Below, in pieces: positions 1 to 7,253 of a stretch of DNA of 13,904 nucleotides (position 1 is the first letter of the stretch; each line of letters opens with the position of its first letter). Under the pieces are notes generated by a model that was not told the DNA's origin, ran no database searches, and worked only from the letters and a program-made list of their open reading frames with translations. Position numbers and translations under genes: made by a program. The stretch lies in the NCBI GenBank assembly GCA_900549235.1, contig URNT01000059.1, positions 1 through 13,904 on the forward strand, in the 5' to 3' direction. Origin of the DNA: an uncultured Clostridium sp. (lineage in GTDB: Bacteria; Bacillota; Clostridia; Lachnospirales; Lachnospiraceae).

Positions 1-986
1 GCCCCCGTTTCGGCACCGGCGAGGCAAAGGCAATGATCAACGAATCGGTAAGAGGTACGGATATTTTCGTGATGGCTGATGTGACCAATTACAGTATCCC
101 TTACACCGTAAGCGGCTATACCAACCACATGTCTCCCGACGATCATTTTCAGGATCTCAAGCGTGTGATCGGAGCCTGCGCGTCCACCGCCCACCGTGTA
201 AATGTAATCATGCCTTTCTTATATGAAAGCCGTCAGCATAAACGCAGCAAGCGCGAGTCCTTAGACTGCGCCATGGCTCTGGAGGAACTGGCAGCCATGG
301 GAGTGGAGAATATCATCACCTTCGACGCCCACGACCCCAGAGTACAGAACGCCATCCCTCTCATCGGCTTTGACAACTTTATGCCTACCTATCAGTTTGT
401 TAAAACCCTGTTCGCCCACGATCCAAGCATCCACATCGGCAAGGAACACCTGATGGTCATCAGCCCTGACGAGGGTGCCATGAGCCGCGCCGTATATCTG
501 GCCAACAACCTGGGCGTGGATATGGGTATGTTCTACAAGCGACGGGATTATTCCAGGATCGTAAACGGACGCAACCCCATCGTTGCCCACGAATTCTTAG
601 GTTCCTCTATGGACGGCAAGACAGTGATCATCGTAGACGACATGATCTCCTCCGGCGAGAGTATGCTGGATACCTGCAAGGAGTTAAAGGCCCGGGGCGC
701 CAAAAAGGCTATCGTCTGCTGTACCTTCGGCCTCTTTACAAACGGCCTTGAAAAGTTCGACGAGTACCATCAGAAGGGTTACCTGGACTATGTGATCACC
801 ACCAACTTAAACTACCGCGCACCGGAGCTCTTTGACCGCCCGTGGTACCTGGAGGCGGATATGAGCAAGTACATGGCCGCCATCATCAACTCTCTGAACC
901 ACAACCGTTCCATCAGCGCGACTCTTTCTCCTACAGAGAAGATCCAGAAGCTGGTGAAGAGGTATCAGGACGGGGAATTAAAATAA
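1..986 (+). CDS. prs: Ribose-phosphate pyrophosphokinase (PRPP synthase), 5'-truncated by the window edge
   Basis: Makes PRPP from ribose 5-phosphate and ATP for nucleotide, His and Trp synthesis in the cytosol. The frame is open from base 3. The residues before the first ATG at 33 read PRFGTGEAKA and align with the family's conserved N-terminal FSDGE region, so ATG 33 is internal and the true start lies upstream. About 327 residues are visible. From the Met at 33, they include MINESVRGTDIF (family INENVRGxDVF), KRRDYSR (catalytic flexible-loop KRR) and the PRPP-binding loop VIIVDDMISSGESML. The usual ARQDRK stretch is replaced by ESRQHKRSKRES and the DLH motif by FDAHDPRVQN, so this is a divergent branch. 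The gene faces the pgeF operon across a shared hairpin. Family call is firm; enzymatic equivalence to canonical Prs is inferred. Confidence 0.88.
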   Translation, partial: PRFGTGEAKAMINESVRGTDIFVMADVTNYSIPYTVSGYTNHMSPDDHFQDLKRVIGACASTAHRVNVIMPFLYESRQHKRSKRESLDCAMALEELAAMGVENIITFDAHDPRVQNAIPLIGFDNFMPTYQFVKTLFAHDPSIHIGKEHLMVISPDEGAMSRAVYLANNLGVDMGMFYKRRDYSRIVNGRNPIVAHEFLGSSMDGKTVIIVDDMISSGESMLDTCKELKARGAKKAIVCCTFGLFTNGLEKFDEYHQKGYLDYVITTNLNYRAPELFDRPWYLEADMSKYMAAIINSLNHNRSISATLSPTEKIQKLVKRYQDGELK

Positions 987-990
987 GATA

Positions 991-1034
991 TAAGAAATGC
1001 AGCCCAGGATTTTTCCGGACTGCATTTTTCTTTG
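991..1034. terminator. Hairpin terminator between convergent prs and pgeF
   Basis: AAATGCAG (995-1002) pairs with CTGCATTT (1020-1027), with possible extra CC/GG pairs inside. It is followed on the + strand by TTTTCTTTGG-like sequence, so it fits a Rho-independent terminator of prs. On the - strand the stem is followed by a T-rich but interrupted tract, so it may also stop transcription leaving pgeF. Confidence 0.75.
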
Positions 1035-1039
1035 GTTTT

Positions 1040-1897
1040 CTATTTCTCCCTGATCTCTAAAAACGCCCCAAGATTCCCTCTCTGCTCCCCCACTCTTCTA
1101 TGAGAAAACAGATAATCGCTGTTGCACATGGTGCAGATATTGGTGGTGTGGATCTGCTCTTTTCTCACTCCGGCTTCGGCCAGGATGATCTCATTTGCCC
1201 GCCACAGATCCAACTGGTATTTGCCTGGTTTTCCGTTGGGCGAAAAAAGCTCTTTATGCCACCTGGGGTCAAAGGCGGCGGCAAAGGCTTCTGCCACCTC
1301 CTCTCCTACCTCAAAGCAATCTCTGCAGATGCTTGGGCCGATGCAGGCGATCAGATCGCCGGGATCGGTGCCAAAGGCTTCTTTCATGGCATTTACTGTC
1401 TCACGGCCCATCCGGCTGACGGTCCCCCGCCAGCCGGAGTGGCTGAGGCCGATGGCCTTTTTCACCGGATCTACCAGATAAAGGGGTACACAGTCTGCAT
1501 AAAAGGTTACAAGGGTAAGCCCAGGCACGTCTGTGATCAGACCGTCCACATCCTGGTAATCCCGCTCCCGGATCACCCCTTTTCCTGCATCCTCCTCTGT
1601 AACACGGCGGATATTGACGGTGTGGGTCTGATAGGACACCACCATCTGATCCCGTCTGACGCCAAGGGCCCGGGCCATACGGGTGAAATTTTCCAGAACC
1701 GCCTCCGGGTCATCTCCCCGGCTGTAGGAAAAGTTCATAGTGGCATATTTTCCCCTGCTGGCGCCTCCCAGGCAGGTGGAGAAGCCATTGACCACAAGTC
1801 CTGTATTCTCCAGGGCACGAAAAGATAAATAAGGAACGCCGGCGCCCTCCCTGGTGTCCAGGATATGCTGTTCATTTTTATACTTCCAGTTTATCAT
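1040..1897 (-). CDS. pgeF: Peptidoglycan editing factor / laccase-domain protein (YfiH, DUF152 family)
   Basis: A 285-residue protein of the Cu/Zn laccase-domain YfiH family. E. coli PgeF preserves muropeptide composition, and other members have purine nucleoside or polyphenol oxidase activity. The metal-site residues of the family are visible: His92 in SYQTHTVNI, Cys136 in FYADCVPLY and His153 in LSHSGWRGTVSRMG, followed by IGPSICRDCFEVG (about 188-200). Length matches the family. The ATG at 1897 is preceded by AGGAG lying over the last codons of yraN, about 11 nt away, so the two are translationally close. It is the last gene of the leftward operon before the terminator shared with prs. Family is sure; the in vivo substrate is not. 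Confidence 0.93.
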   Translation of the reverse strand: MINWKYKNEQHILDTREGAGVPYLSFRALENTGLVVNGFSTCLGGASRGKYATMNFSYSRGDDPEAVLENFTRMARALGVRRDQMVVSYQTHTVNIRRVTEEDAGKGVIRERDYQDVDGLITDVPGLTLVTFYADCVPLYLVDPVKKAIGLSHSGWRGTVSRMGRETVNAMKEAFGTDPGDLIACIGPSICRDCFEVGEEVAEAFAAAFDPRWHKELFSPNGKPGKYQLDLWRANEIILAEAGVRKEQIHTTNICTMCNSDYLFSHRRVGEQRGNLGAFLEIREK

Positions 1898-1905
1898 ACG
1901 ATATT

Positions 1906-2274
1906 TTACTCCTGATAATCAAAGGCATTTTCAATATGGGCCAGGGAACCGTCCCCGTAAAGGGCGATGACATCAAAGCGGCAGGAGATCTCTTCCCCAT
2001 ATCCGTGGCCGGCATAATAATACATGGCCGCGTGGCTGATGCGGCGCTGTTTTTTCCGGTCTACCGCCTCCAGAGCATCGCCACAGGCTCCATGATTTCT
2101 GAATTTACATTCGCAGAAAACAAGGACCGAATCCTTCTCCGCCACAATATCCAGCTCCCCCAGAGGGGTCCGCACATTCCGCCCCCGGATGCAGTATCCA
2201 TTCTTTATAAGGTACTGGGCGGCCTTCTCCTCATAGGCCGCCCCGGTGCTTCTGTTATTCCTCTTTTCCACCAT
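1906..2274 (-). CDS. yraN: UPF0102 family YraN-like endonuclease-fold protein
   Basis: A 122-residue member of the YraN family, which has a PD-(D/E)xK nuclease-like fold. The conserved residues are in place: GELDIVA (Glu40, Asp42), CECKFR (Glu55-x-Lys57) and the N-terminal GAAYEEKAAQYL helix. The biological role is not settled. The start ATG at 2274 lies inside the end of rnhB (20-nt overlap), and a purine-rich GGGGGAG abuts the ATG with no spacer. Translation therefore probably depends on coupling with rnhB, or uses the GTG codon immediately after. rnhB-yraN adjacency is common in Firmicutes, which supports the call. Confidence 0.92.
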   Translation of the reverse strand: MVEKRNNRSTGAAYEEKAAQYLIKNGYCIRGRNVRTPLGELDIVAEKDSVLVFCECKFRNHGACGDALEAVDRKKQRRISHAAMYYYAGHGYGEEISCRFDVIALYGDGSLAHIENAFDYQE

Positions 2275-2920
2275 CTCCCCCTGTGATCCGCCTGATAAAG
2301 GTTTTACGGTGGATAGGACAGGGCCCCAGCTCCCGAATGGCCTTTATATGGGCGGCAGTGCCGTAGCCTTTGTGCTGGGCAAAGCCGTAACCCGGAAACA
2401 GGGCGTCGTATTCTTCCATCATCCGGTCCCTGGTGACCTTGGCAAGGACGCTGGCGGCCGCAATAGACACACTCTTTGTGTCTCCCTTGATAATCGGAAC
2501 CTGCCGGATGGTGATTCCCGGAATGGTCACCGCATCATTCAGCAGCAAATCCGGAGCAACAGAAAGGCCGCTGACCGCCTCCCTCATAGCCTCGTAGGTG
2601 GCCTGAAGGACATTGATCTCGTCGATCCGCTGAGAAGTGGCTATGCCTACACTCCAGGCTGCAGCCTTTTCTTTGATCTCAAGAAACAGCTCATCCCTGC
2701 GGCCGGGAGTCAGTTTTTTTGAATCGTTCAGATATAGGATGGTGCAGTCCTTCGGCAGGATCACTGCCGCCGCGGCTACCGGTCCCGCAAGAGGGCCTCT
2801 GCCCGCCTCATCGATGCCGCAGATCCACTGACAGAGGGCATACTGCTGCTCATATTCCTTCATGGCCTCTAAACGGGCCAGTTCCTTTTCCAGTCTCTCT
2901 CCCTTTAATACTCTTGTCAT
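2255..2920 (-). CDS. rnhB: Ribonuclease HII
   Basis: Degrades the RNA strand of RNA-DNA hybrids and nicks at ribonucleotides embedded in DNA. 221 residues. The active-site carboxylates are seen: Asp37 and Glu38 in GIDEAGRGPLAGPV, Asp129 in LLLNDAV, and Asp165 in SVLAKVTRDR. Other family marks are YLNDSKKL (63-70) and the C-terminal YGFAQHKGYGT. About 30 residues precede the catalytic core, as in several clostridial RNase HII. ATG at 2920 is 1 nt after the rbgA stop, and the 3' end overlaps the start of yraN, so rbgA-rnhB-yraN form one translational chain. Confidence 0.96.
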   Translation of the reverse strand: MTRVLKGERLEKELARLEAMKEYEQQYALCQWICGIDEAGRGPLAGPVAAAAVILPKDCTILYLNDSKKLTPGRRDELFLEIKEKAAAWSVGIATSQRIDEINVLQATYEAMREAVSGLSVAPDLLLNDAVTIPGITIRQVPIIKGDTKSVSIAAASVLAKVTRDRMMEEYDALFPGYGFAQHKGYGTAAHIKAIRELGPCPIHRKTFIRRITGGDGGKEE

Positions 2921-2921
2921 A

Positions 2922-3803
2922 TTACTTCACCCTGTCCTTATAAGCCTCCGGCCGCTCCAGTGTGATCCGCCCCAGCTTTCCGCTGCGGAAATCATCCAGA
3001 AGAAGGGCGGCCGCCCTTGCAAGATCCAGCTCCCCGCCCTTCATCAGGCAGGCGCGGCTCCTTGCGATCCCCTCCAGAATGGATACAGGACTCTGTTCTT
3101 CCTTTGCCCCTTCTGTATACTCCAGTGAGAAACGCTGGGCCAGAATACCGGGATAAGTCTTTTCCAGAAAACGGATCAGCTCCAGGGCCAGCTCGTCCTT
3201 ATTGAGGATCTGGTCATTGATAGAGCCGATAAGAGCCAGGTTCAGGCCTACCTGCTGGTCCTCAAACCGGGGCCAGAGGATACCCGGGGTGTCTAAAAGC
3301 TCCAGCGTCTTATTCAGACGGATCCACTGGTTTCCCTTGGTCACGCCGGGCTTATTGCCGGTCTTGGCACAGGCTTTTCCCGCAAACGAATTAATAAAGG
3401 TGGATTTTCCCACATTAGGTATCCCCACTACCATAGTTCGGATGGGACGGTTTAATATTCCCCTTCTCCGATCCCTCTCAATCTTCTCTTTGCAGGCCTC
3501 CTGGACAACGGAATGAACCTGCTTTAAAGTGCCCTTATTTCTCGCATCAATCTTTACCACATGGATGCCCTTTGACTGAAACAGCTCAGCCCAGCGGCTG
3601 TTCATGGTCTCGTCTGCCAGGTCTGCCTTATTTAAAAGGACCATCCTTGCCTTTCCGGCCGCAAGCTCGTCGATGTCCGGATTGCGGCTGGAAAATGGGA
3701 CTCTGGCATCTACCAGCTCGATTACCAGGTCGATCAGCTTTATATCTTCCTTCATGGCCCGTTTTGCCTTTGTCATATGCCCTGGATACCACTGTATGTT
3801 CAT
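2922..3803 (-). CDS. rbgA: Ribosome biogenesis GTPase RbgA (YlqF)
   Basis: A circularly permuted GTPase needed for late assembly of the 50S subunit in Firmicutes. 293 residues. The permuted motif order is clear: G4 NKAD (58-61), G5-like DARNKGT (86-92), G1 GIPNVGKS (127-134), G2 around KPGVTKG (151-157), and G3 DTPG (171-174). The N-terminal WYPGHMTKAKR is the family signature, and the C-terminal helical domain is the ANTAR-like RNA-binding part. AGGAGAG lies just upstream of ATG 3803. The gene is 17 nt downstream of lepB and 1 nt upstream of rnhB. Its position near rplS fits its ribosome-assembly role. Confidence 0.96.
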   Translation of the reverse strand: MNIQWYPGHMTKAKRAMKEDIKLIDLVIELVDARVPFSSRNPDIDELAAGKARMVLLNKADLADETMNSRWAELFQSKGIHVVKIDARNKGTLKQVHSVVQEACKEKIERDRRRGILNRPIRTMVVGIPNVGKSTFINSFAGKACAKTGNKPGVTKGNQWIRLNKTLELLDTPGILWPRFEDQQVGLNLALIGSINDQILNKDELALELIRFLEKTYPGILAQRFSLEYTEGAKEEQSPVSILEGIARSRACLMKGGELDLARAAALLLDDFRSGKLGRITLERPEAYKDRVK

Positions 3804-3820
3804 ATTGTTCTCTCCTATTC

Positions 3821-4420
3821 TCAGGGATCGATCAGATCCAGTTTTAAAAGCGGGAAAACCCTGAGCCAGACCCTGCCGGCGATCTGGTCCGCTTTTACAT
3901 TGCCGATATTGCCGAACCGGCTGTCCTCGCTGCTGTCCCGGTTATCTCCCAAAAGGAAGTATTCATCTGCCTCCAGCTGTATGGGGATCTCCGCCCGTCC
4001 GGCCAGGGACACCTGCCCCAGCCCATCCGGCGCTTCAAGAGGGGATCCGTCGATGTAGACGCTCCCATTTTTAATCTGAACCATCTCTCCCGGAAGACCG
4101 ATGACCCGCTTTACATTTTTCCTTCCGTCTTCCCGTTCAAAGACTACGATGTCAAAGCGCTGGGGACTGCTTACATCATAGATCAGACGGTTCATAAGGA
4201 CCACATCCTCCGCATCCAGCACCGGCTGCATGGAACTTCCTGAAATCCGCACCTGTTCCCCGAAGCCGTAGACTAAAAACCAGGCGCAGGCCAGGACAAC
4301 CATAATATTCACCACCCAGCCGATGCCGCGGCGCAGCCAGGCTGTATCTTCATTTATATAAAAATCCACAGGCCACTTCCATTCTAATTCAGATTTGATC
4401 AAAGACCAAGAAAGGGACAA
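3821..4420 (-). CDS. lepB: Type I signal peptidase; start codon uncertain
   Basis: Removes signal peptides from secreted proteins at the outer face of the membrane. Numbered from the longest frame (199 residues, TTG start at 4420), there is one membrane segment at about 34-53 followed by the catalytic Ser63 in SGSSMQP, Lys104 in KRVIGLPGE, and GDNRDSSEDSR, the last S26 family motif. The TTG at 4420 lies inside a 12-bp hairpin and has no clear ribosome site. An in-frame GTG at 4369 (residue 18) has GGAAG 6 nt upstream and gives a 182-residue protein that keeps the membrane anchor. I prefer GTG 4369 but give the longest frame. No ATG is available near the start. It follows rplS and precedes rbgA. 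Confidence 0.93.
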   Translation of the reverse strand: MSLSWSLIKSELEWKWPVDFYINEDTAWLRRGIGWVVNIMVVLACAWFLVYGFGEQVRISGSSMQPVLDAEDVVLMNRLIYDVSSPQRFDIVVFEREDGRKNVKRVIGLPGEMVQIKNGSVYIDGSPLEAPDGLGQVSLAGRAEIPIQLEADEYFLLGDNRDSSEDSRFGNIGNVKADQIAGRVWLRVFPLLKLDLIDP

Positions 4421-4437
4421 TATACATTGTCCCTTTC
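4410..4437 (-). terminator. Perfect 12-bp hairpin between rplS and lepB (attenuator-like)
   Basis: On the - strand, GAAAGGGACAAT (4437-4426) and its exact complement (4421-4410) flank a 4-nt loop. It lies 14 nt after the rplS stop. The tract after the stem is TTGGTCTTTGATC, too interrupted for a full terminator, so partial readthrough into lepB-rbgA-rnhB-yraN-pgeF is likely. This would set a step-down between an abundant ribosomal protein and low-level enzymes. An mRNA-stability role for the rplS message is an alternative. Confidence 0.6.
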
Positions 4438-4451
4438 AGTTTACTGCCTTA

Positions 4452-4799
4452 TTATTTAACTAACTCTTTTACCTTTGCAGCCTTACCTACTCTGTCTCTT
4501 AAGTAGTTCAGCTTCGCACGTCTTACCTTACCGCGGCGTACAACCTCGATGTTGTCAACGCTCGGGGAATGTAAAGGCCAGGTCTTTTCAACGCCGATAC
4601 CGTTGGAGTTCTTTCTTACAGTAAAGGTTTCTCTTGCTCCGCCGTTCTGTCTCTTGATCACAGTACCCTCGAAGATCTGGATTCTCTCGCGGTTACCCTC
4701 TTTAATCTTGTTGTATACCTTAACAGTATCACCAACAGAGAAAGCGGGTACGGTCTCTTTTAACTGAGCTGCTTCAATACTTTTGATAATTTCGTTCAT
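4452..4799 (-). CDS. rplS: 50S ribosomal protein L19
   Basis: L19 sits at the 30S-50S interface of the ribosome. At 115 residues it has the normal length. Family sequence is evident throughout: FSVGDTVKVYNKIKEGNRERIQ, FEGTVIKRQNGGARETFTVRKNS, GVEKTWPLHSPSVDNIEVVRRG and the basic tail RRAKLNYLRDRVGKAAKVKE. ATG 4799 has a full AAGGAGG (4808-4814) 8 nt upstream. It has its own near-consensus promoter, a leader of about 97 nt with an L19-leader-like fold, and a hairpin immediately downstream, so it is probably expressed as its own unit with partial readthrough into lepB. Confidence 0.98.
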   Translation of the reverse strand: MNEIIKSIEAAQLKETVPAFSVGDTVKVYNKIKEGNRERIQIFEGTVIKRQNGGARETFTVRKNSNGIGVEKTWPLHSPSVDNIEVVRRGKVRRAKLNYLRDRVGKAAKVKELVK

Positions 4800-4822
4800 C
4801 GTGTGAACCTCCTTCGTCTATT

Positions 4823-4883
4823 GGATGTTCTTAACGCCTCTTTGGTAAAGCAGATTCACCTGTATGGCGGCAGAGGACCATCT
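4823..4883 (-). promoter_or_regulatory. Candidate L19 (rplS) leader autoregulatory RNA
   Basis: In the rplS 5' UTR three nested helices can form on the - strand: GATG (4882-4879) with CATC (4827-4824), CCTCT (4876-4872) with AGAGG (4841-4837), and GGTGAA with TTTACC around a 5-nt loop (one G-U pair). The 3' side then reads GTTAAGAACATCC, close to the ribosome binding site. A ribosomal protein L19 leader RNA is known in low-GC Gram-positives. The match here is judged by eye from position and fold, not by a covariance model. Confidence 0.55.
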
Positions 4884-4903
4884 ATTTCTTTTCACAACAA
4901 CTA

Positions 4904-4932
4904 ATTCTACCACAGAGCCGGTTGGATTGCAA
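4904..4932 (-). promoter_or_regulatory. SigA-type promoter of rplS
   Basis: TTGCAA (-35, 4932-4927), a 17-nt spacer and TAGAAT (-10, 4909-4904) on the - strand. Expected start of transcription is near 4897, giving a leader of about 97 nt. It lies immediately after the stop of the CBS-domain gene, so rplS can be expressed independently of the upstream operon. Confidence 0.75.
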
Positions 4933-4939
4933 GTGTTTT

Positions 4940-6247
4940 TTAATTTTGCGCGGCAGCCGCCTCGTCCTCACTCTCTGTTTCTGACGGAAGGTAGAGATGA
5001 ACCTTGTCAACCCGGTTGCGCTCTACGTGCTCGACCACCAGACGGACTCCCTTAGTCTCAGCTGATTCCCCTTCCTCTGGAAGGTGATCTAAAAGGTCAA
5101 TGAGAAGACCGCCTACGGAGTCATAATCCTCGGATTCCAGCCCCAGTTCCAGCCTGTCATTTAAATCATCCAGCTTCATAGAGCCTTCGACCAGATACTC
5201 CCCTTCTCCAAGACATACAAGCGCATCCTCCTCATCCTCGTCGTACTCATCACGGATGTCTCCCACGATCTCTTCCAGAATATCCTCCAGGGTAATAAGA
5301 CCGGCGGTGGCGCCGTATTCATCCAGCACAATGACAATGTTGTTGGAGGTGCCCCTCATGTCTACCATCAGTTCAGAAAGACGCTTGGACTCAAAGGTAT
5401 ACAAAGGCTGGCGCAGATGGTCCTTAATAGAAAAATGCTCTCTGTCCTCAATCAGCAGCATATCCTTCATGTTGATGATTCCGATTACATTGTCCGTATT
5501 GTCCTGATAAACAGGAAGGCGGGTATAGCGCTCCTGACGGAATACCCGGAGAAGCTCCTCATAATCCGCGTCTGCGCTGATAAAAGCCATATCGATCCTG
5601 GGAACCATAATATCCCTGGCTACGGAATCGCCCAAATCAAATACATTGTTTATCATTTCCTTTTCTTCTGACTCAATGACGCCCTTTTCATGCCCTACCT
5701 CCACAATGGTGCGCAGCTCGTCCTCTGTCATCTGATCCCGGGGCTTATCCGGATCGATCTGCAGTACAAAAAGCACCAGCCTTGATAAACGGTTTACCAG
5801 ACAGATCACCGGCGTCAGCACTACCATGATCATATAAATGGCGTGTCCAAACCGGAGGGCATTTTTCTCAGCCTCCAGGGAAGCGGCAGTCTTCGGGGTG
5901 ATCTCACCGAAGATCAGGATCAGAAGAGTCAGCACGCCGGTGGCAATACCAGCAGCAGAGCTTCCAAATACTTCAGTTACCAGAACTGTCAGCATGGCGG
6001 AGGCAGAAAGGTTCACCACATTGTTGCCGATAAGGATGGCGCTCAGCATCCTTGACTGGTCCTCACTGAGCTTTAACACCCAGGAGGCGGCCTTATTTCC
6101 CGACTCCGCAAGATTCCTGATACGGATCTTGTTCACTGTGGTCAGGGCTGTCTCCGACGAAGAAAAGAAGGCGGAAAGCCCAAGCAAAATGATAATTACA
6201 ACCAAACGTATGGCGATCGTGTCACCAGATGGATCCAACTTTATCAA
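4940..6247 (-). CDS. CNNM/DUF21 membrane protein with CBS pair and CorC/HlyC C-terminal domain
   Basis: A 435-residue membrane protein of the hemolysin C/CorC/CNNM family, related to Mg2+ transport or efflux proteins and once named after hemolysins. The N-terminal CNNM domain (about 11-170) has hydrophobic segments near 11-32, 68-93, 100-120 and 135-162 and the family motifs SSSETALTTVN and GEITPKT. The CBS pair follows (about 210-335) with MVPRIDM, RLPVYQDNTDNVIGIINMKD and DEYGATAGLITLEDILEEIVGD. A transporter-associated C-terminal domain is at about 345-420, with an acidic Ala-rich tail. Start: TTG 6247 directly abuts GGAG, while TTG 6238 (residue 4) has the better 9-nt spacing. It has its own promoter and separates trmD from rplS. 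Substrate ion is inferred only from the family. Confidence 0.93.
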   Translation of the reverse strand: MIKLDPSGDTIAIRLVVIIILLGLSAFFSSSETALTTVNKIRIRNLAESGNKAASWVLKLSEDQSRMLSAILIGNNVVNLSASAMLTVLVTEVFGSSAAGIATGVLTLLILIFGEITPKTAASLEAEKNALRFGHAIYMIMVVLTPVICLVNRLSRLVLFVLQIDPDKPRDQMTEDELRTIVEVGHEKGVIESEEKEMINNVFDLGDSVARDIMVPRIDMAFISADADYEELLRVFRQERYTRLPVYQDNTDNVIGIINMKDMLLIEDREHFSIKDHLRQPLYTFESKRLSELMVDMRGTSNNIVIVLDEYGATAGLITLEDILEEIVGDIRDEYDEDEEDALVCLGEGEYLVEGSMKLDDLNDRLELGLESEDYDSVGGLLIDLLDHLPEEGESAETKGVRLVVEHVERNRVDKVHLYLPSETESEDEAAAAQN

Positions 6248-6271
6248 CTCCTATTTTTAATATTTTTGTAG

Positions 6272-6300
6272 ATTGTACAGCAGCTTTCAGGATCTGTCAA
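6272..6300 (-). promoter_or_regulatory. SigA-type promoter of the CBS-domain gene, overlapping the trmD stop
   Basis: TTGACA (6300-6295), a 17-nt spacer and TACAAT (6277-6272) on the - strand. The -35 hexamer contains the TGA stop of trmD. Expected start of transcription is near 6265, leaving a short leader that contains AGGAG. This near-consensus promoter makes the downstream gene largely independent of the miaB-mutS-trmD transcript. Confidence 0.78.
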
Positions 6301-7253
6301 TCCTCCCGCAGTCCCAGACGCAGTTCCAGGGCTCCCGTGCGGAAGTATCCTTTTATGTCAGAAATGCTGCACTCCCCTGCCTTTAACAGCTTTTTGGCCT
6401 TTGACATGGCTTTTCTGAAGGCCTTTGCCTCTGCGATCCCCTGGGCTTCTCCAAAGACAGAGACATAGGCGGCAGCATACTCTCCCGCAGCCACCTCCAG
6501 TTCCTTAAGAGCAGCCTCCTCAGGGTCTCCTTTCAGCTCGTCAAGAAATGCCAGCTCCTTCATGGTCAGGGCGGCGCCGGGAAGAAGGTCCGGCCTGCGC
6601 TCTAAGGTCCTGCGGATAGATTCCCTTCTGCGCCAGGCCTCGATATTTTTATGATGGCCCGTCAGCAGCACCTCCGGCACAGACAGGCCCTTATATACCT
6701 CCGGCCTTGTGTACTGGGGATATTCAAGGAGGTTATTGTGAAAGGATTCCTCCTCGGCGGAGGCTTCATTGTTTAAAACCCCCGGAACCAGGCGGGAGAT
6801 GCAGTCGATCATCACCATGGCCGGCAGCTCCCCTCCCGTCAGCACATAATCTCCCACCGAAAGATAATCGGTGGCGATCAGCTCCAGGGCCCGTTCGTCG
6901 ATGCCCTCATAGTGGCCGCAGAGGAACACCAGATCCTCCTCCTCCGCCAGCTCCCTTGCAACTGACTGGTTAAATACCCTTCCCTGAGGGGTCATATAGA
7001 TCACCCTGGGGCGGTGTCCCAGCCTGCCGCACAGCTCCTCATAGGCGTCGCACACCGGCCCCGGCTGCATCACCATGCCGGCGCCGCCACCGTAGGGAGC
7101 GTCATCCACATGGCGGTGCTTATCCTTTGAATAATCTCTTATATCAATGGCTTCCACCGATATGGCGCCCTTGTCCATGGCCCGGCCCGTAATACTGGTG
7201 CCAAGGCCGTCCATCACCATATCCGGAAATAAGGTCAGTATATGAAACTTCAT
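6297..7253 (-). CDS. trmD: tRNA (guanine37-N1)-methyltransferase TrmD with C-terminal extension
   Basis: Methylates N1 of G37 next to the anticodon, using S-adenosylmethionine, and so prevents +1 frameshifting. A SPOUT enzyme. Family motifs: DDAPYGGGAGMVM (50-62), YMTPQGRVF, LCGHYEGIDER (111-121), the knot segment SVGDYVLTGGELPAM (132-146), and LLEYPQYTRPEVYKG. At 318 residues it is about 60-75 longer than usual; the extra part (about 243-318) is Ala/Lys/Glu-rich and probably helical, and I do not recognise it. The position equal to E. coli catalytic Asp169 appears to be Glu here (EEESFHNN). The ATG overlaps the mutS stop (ATGA), so translation is coupled to mutS. The usual neighbours rpsP and rimM are absent. 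Confidence 0.95.
   Translation of the reverse strand: MKFHILTLFPDMVMDGLGTSITGRAMDKGAISVEAIDIRDYSKDKHRHVDDAPYGGGAGMVMQPGPVCDAYEELCGRLGHRPRVIYMTPQGRVFNQSVARELAEEEDLVFLCGHYEGIDERALELIATDYLSVGDYVLTGGELPAMVMIDCISRLVPGVLNNEASAEEESFHNNLLEYPQYTRPEVYKGLSVPEVLLTGHHKNIEAWRRRESIRRTLERRPDLLPGAALTMKELAFLDELKGDPEEAALKELEVAAGEYAAAYVSVFGEAQGIAEAKAFRKAMSKAKKLLKAGECSISDIKGYFRTGALELRLGLRED

Noticed and set aside
33..35. ATG at 33 as the start of the prs gene
   Set aside because: The frame is open upstream and encodes family sequence (PRFGTGEAKA), so this Met is internal.
1100..1828. 242-residue open frame on the + strand opposite pgeF
   Set aside because: Antisense shadow of a well-supported gene; Pro/Gly/His-rich low-information sequence with no family motif.
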